From the NCBI GenBank assembly GCA_007123985.1, contig SLGA01000063.1, positions 1 to 15,141 on the forward strand: a stretch of DNA of 15,141 nucleotides, written 5' to 3'. The notes beneath the pieces are model-generated. The model was not told where the DNA came from. It searched no databases and was given only the letters and a program-made list of their open reading frames with translations. The translations under genes and the position numbers were made by a program. The DNA comes from Balneolaceae bacterium. Lineage in GTDB: Bacteria > Bacteroidota > Rhodothermia > Balneolales > Balneolaceae. Of this stretch, positions 14,025 to 15,141 are shown piece after piece (the stretch's first letter is position 1; each line of letters begins with the position of its first letter).

Positions 14025-14708
14025 TTAGAACATTACTCCTACTGCAATACTGAATCCACTGTTTCTTACTTTAAAATCGAAGTTTATATCATCGAAATCA
14101 CCCCCGTTTAGTTCATCATCAAACAGGTCATTATCAAAGATATTGGAGAGGCCGTAGTCGTATCTGGCTTCAACAAAGAAGTTGCCAAAATTGGCACCTA
14201 CTCCAAACAGAAGGCCGTAACTAATATCCTTCACCTCATCAGAAATGTCTTCGGTTACATCGCCAAACTCTGCTTTGGCATCCAGCAGGTACCCAATATA
14301 ACCACCGGCTGTCAAAAACGGTGATACATTTCCGTCGAGCGGGATATTCACCTTCAAAAGCAATGGCACATCTATATAGCTTAGCGTAACATCTTCATCA
14401 CTGAAATCTACAAGATCATCGCTGTCGGATTCGGAACCACCTTTCTGTACAAAATTGATTTCCGGTTGAATGGATAAAAACTCATTTAAAGGTTTCTCCA
14501 TAAATATACCGCCATGGAAACCCATGCGAGTGCCGCTATCGAATGTTTCAGTTTCACTAAAACCCATAAAATCAACGCTGAGTTCACCGCTAATTTTGTA
14601 GAAGGTTAATCCGCCTTTCAGGCCAAACCTGGTATCCTGAGCCTGCAAATTAGTAAACGTGAAAGCAAGTAAACCTGCTATGATAAATGCTGGTAATAGT
14701 TTTTTCAT
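14025..14708 (-). CDS. Outer-membrane beta-barrel protein (PorT-like, OMP_b-brl family)
   Basis: The 227-residue protein has a signal peptide (about 1-23, cut near NLQAQ). The mature part alternates hydrophobic strands with acidic loops. The start RFGLKGGLTFYKISG and the middle FLSIQPEINFVQKGG, YIDVPLLLKVNIP, FLTAGGYIGYLL and FFVEARYDYGLSNIF are characteristic of the Bacteroidota 'porin family/outer membrane beta-barrel' group. The last residue is Phe (SIAVGVMF), the usual C-terminal signal for BAM-dependent insertion. Loops are rich in Asp and Glu (for example ESDSDDLVDFSDEDV), which may bind cations. The function is not known beyond membrane location. It is monocistronic, with its own terminator, and divergent from mraZ. 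Confidence 0.9.
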   Translation of the reverse strand: MKKLLPAFIIAGLLAFTFTNLQAQDTRFGLKGGLTFYKISGELSVDFMGFSETETFDSGTRMGFHGGIFMEKPLNEFLSIQPEINFVQKGGSESDSDDLVDFSDEDVTLSYIDVPLLLKVNIPLDGNVSPFLTAGGYIGYLLDAKAEFGDVTEDISDEVKDISYGLLFGVGANFGNFFVEARYDYGLSNIFDNDLFDDELNGGDFDDINFDFKVRNSGFSIAVGVMF

Positions 14709-14945
14709 ATCTCTGTATTCTATTTTATGTCTGTTATTTTTGATTGATGATTATTTATTCATCTTCTACTTATCTACACGAGAATTTCTGCAATATCAGA
14801 TCATTGTTTTATCACAACCAAAAAAAAAGACGCCCCACTTTATACCACAATCATTTAAATGGAATAATATCTGCCCTTATTACAGTTAAAACTGAACTTT
14901 TTTTAAGAGGCACTGCACTTCATTCATTTTTCTTTCAGTTTGTTC
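14709..14945. other. AT-rich divergent intergenic region
   Basis: This stretch separates the beta-barrel gene from the mraZ promoter. It is AT-rich with several homopolymer runs and no plausible gene; a 116-codon frame across it continues through the mraZ operator and into mraZ and is not credible. It must hold the promoter of the minus-strand beta-barrel gene, but I see no clear TAnnTTTG box. Confidence 0.6.
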
Positions 14946-14975
14946 TTGACAAAATAGGGGTCAATAGGGTACATT
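14946..14975 (+). promoter_or_regulatory. Probable mraZ promoter
   Basis: TTGACA (14946-14951) is a perfect -35 element and TACATT (14970-14975) a fair -10, with an 18-base spacer. TACATTGT also resembles the Bacteroidota TAnnTTTG box. The transcript would start about 14982 and carry a leader of nearly 90 bases to the mraZ GTG. Confidence 0.6.
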
Positions 14976-15000
14976 GTGGGGAGAAGTGGGGGATAGTGGG
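14955..15000 (+). promoter_or_regulatory. mraZ box: MraZ-type operator: helically phased G-run repeats
   Basis: GTGGG occurs at 14976-14980, 14986-14990 and 14996-15000, each 10 bases from the next. Upstream, AATAGGG occurs at 14953-14959 and 14963-14969, again 10 apart, so five G-runs follow almost one helical turn each. MraZ is known to bind direct repeats of TGGGN/GTGGG separated by 5 bases in its own promoter and to repress it. The repeats here overlap the spacer, -10 and start site, which fits repression. Binding by this MraZ is inferred. Confidence 0.75.
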
Positions 15001-15068
15001 AGAAATTGTCTGTATTTCCGATAAAGACTATCCTGAAGAATTTTTAGCAATCAAAAACAGAGATCCTC

Positions 15069-15141
15069 GTGCCAAGCTTCAAAGGGCAATATGAACACAG
15101 TGTAGACAACAAAGGCCGTGTTGCTTTCCCGGCTAAGTTGC
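15069..15141 (+). CDS. mraZ: MraZ transcriptional regulator, N-terminus only (cut by window edge)
   Basis: Twenty-four codons are visible. They encode MPSFKGQYEHSVDNKGRVAF followed by PAKL. This matches the first AbrB-like/SpoVT domain repeat of MraZ, whose members begin M-x-x-G-x-Y-x-H-x-x-D-x-K-G-R. GTG at 15069 is the only start codon between an in-frame stop (TAG at 15045) and the conserved motif. MraZ is a ring-forming DNA-binding regulator of the division and cell-wall cluster, and normally the first gene before rsmH and ftsL/ftsI; those genes should lie just outside the window. The upstream phased GTGGG repeats support both identity and autoregulation. Confidence 0.93.
   Translation, partial: MPSFKGQYEHSVDNKGRVAFPAKL

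Noticed and set aside
14744..15094. 116-codon plus-strand frame
   Set aside because: It runs across the mraZ promoter and operator and into mraZ in another frame, and has no recognisable domain.
1..15141. CRISPR arrays, tRNA or rRNA genes, insertion sequences, toxin-antitoxin or defence genes
   Set aside because: I looked for spaced direct repeats, cloverleaf patterns and transposase or defence motifs on both strands and found none I could support.

Overview
The window looks like a chromosomal segment of a Bacteroidota-type bacterium, possibly the Balneolota/Rhodothermota side. I infer this from gene content and promoter style. A perfect TAnnTTTG -7 box precedes the small gene upstream of mutL. 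Lipoproteins carry an acidic stretch after the lipidated cysteine. MutL is of the Bacteroidota kind and the methionine operon is headed by a SAM-I riboswitch. No phage, plasmid or insertion-sequence genes were found. The genus cannot be named from this window.

Left part (1-4441, minus strand). A DUF3524/GTDC1-type glycosyltransferase runs off the left edge. A ~510-base gene-poor gap holds a degenerate palindromic repeat. Next come mutL with a small membrane-anchored basic protein upstream of it in a probable operon, and an NlpC/P60 lipoprotein.

Middle (4507-8625, plus strand). pdxJ and era are tightly coupled. They are followed by a lipoprotein serine hydrolase with an Ig-like N-terminal domain and an exported calcineurin-like phosphoesterase.

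Methionine/sulfur operon (about 8697-13316, plus strand). The leader is the most striking part. It has a promoter, an 18-residue leader peptide with four Cys codons near its end, a 7-bp antiterminator that excludes a GNRA-capped intrinsic terminator, and then a SAM-I riboswitch with its own strong terminator. The genes that follow are a YccU-type CoA-binding protein, O-acetylhomoserine sulfhydrylase (metY), homoserine O-acetyltransferase (metX) and homoserine dehydrogenase (hom), closed by an intrinsic terminator. The pathway is aspartate semialdehyde -> homoserine -> O-acetylhomoserine -> homocysteine by direct sulfhydrylation. I infer that the operon senses cysteine supply (Cys-tRNA) and SAM in series.

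Right part (13329-15141). A small lipoprotein and a PorT-like outer-membrane beta-barrel lie on the minus strand, each with a nearby downstream terminator. The start of mraZ, normally the first gene of the division/cell-wall cluster, enters at the right edge on the plus strand. Its promoter overlaps five G-runs spaced about 10 bp apart, a probable MraZ autoregulatory operator.
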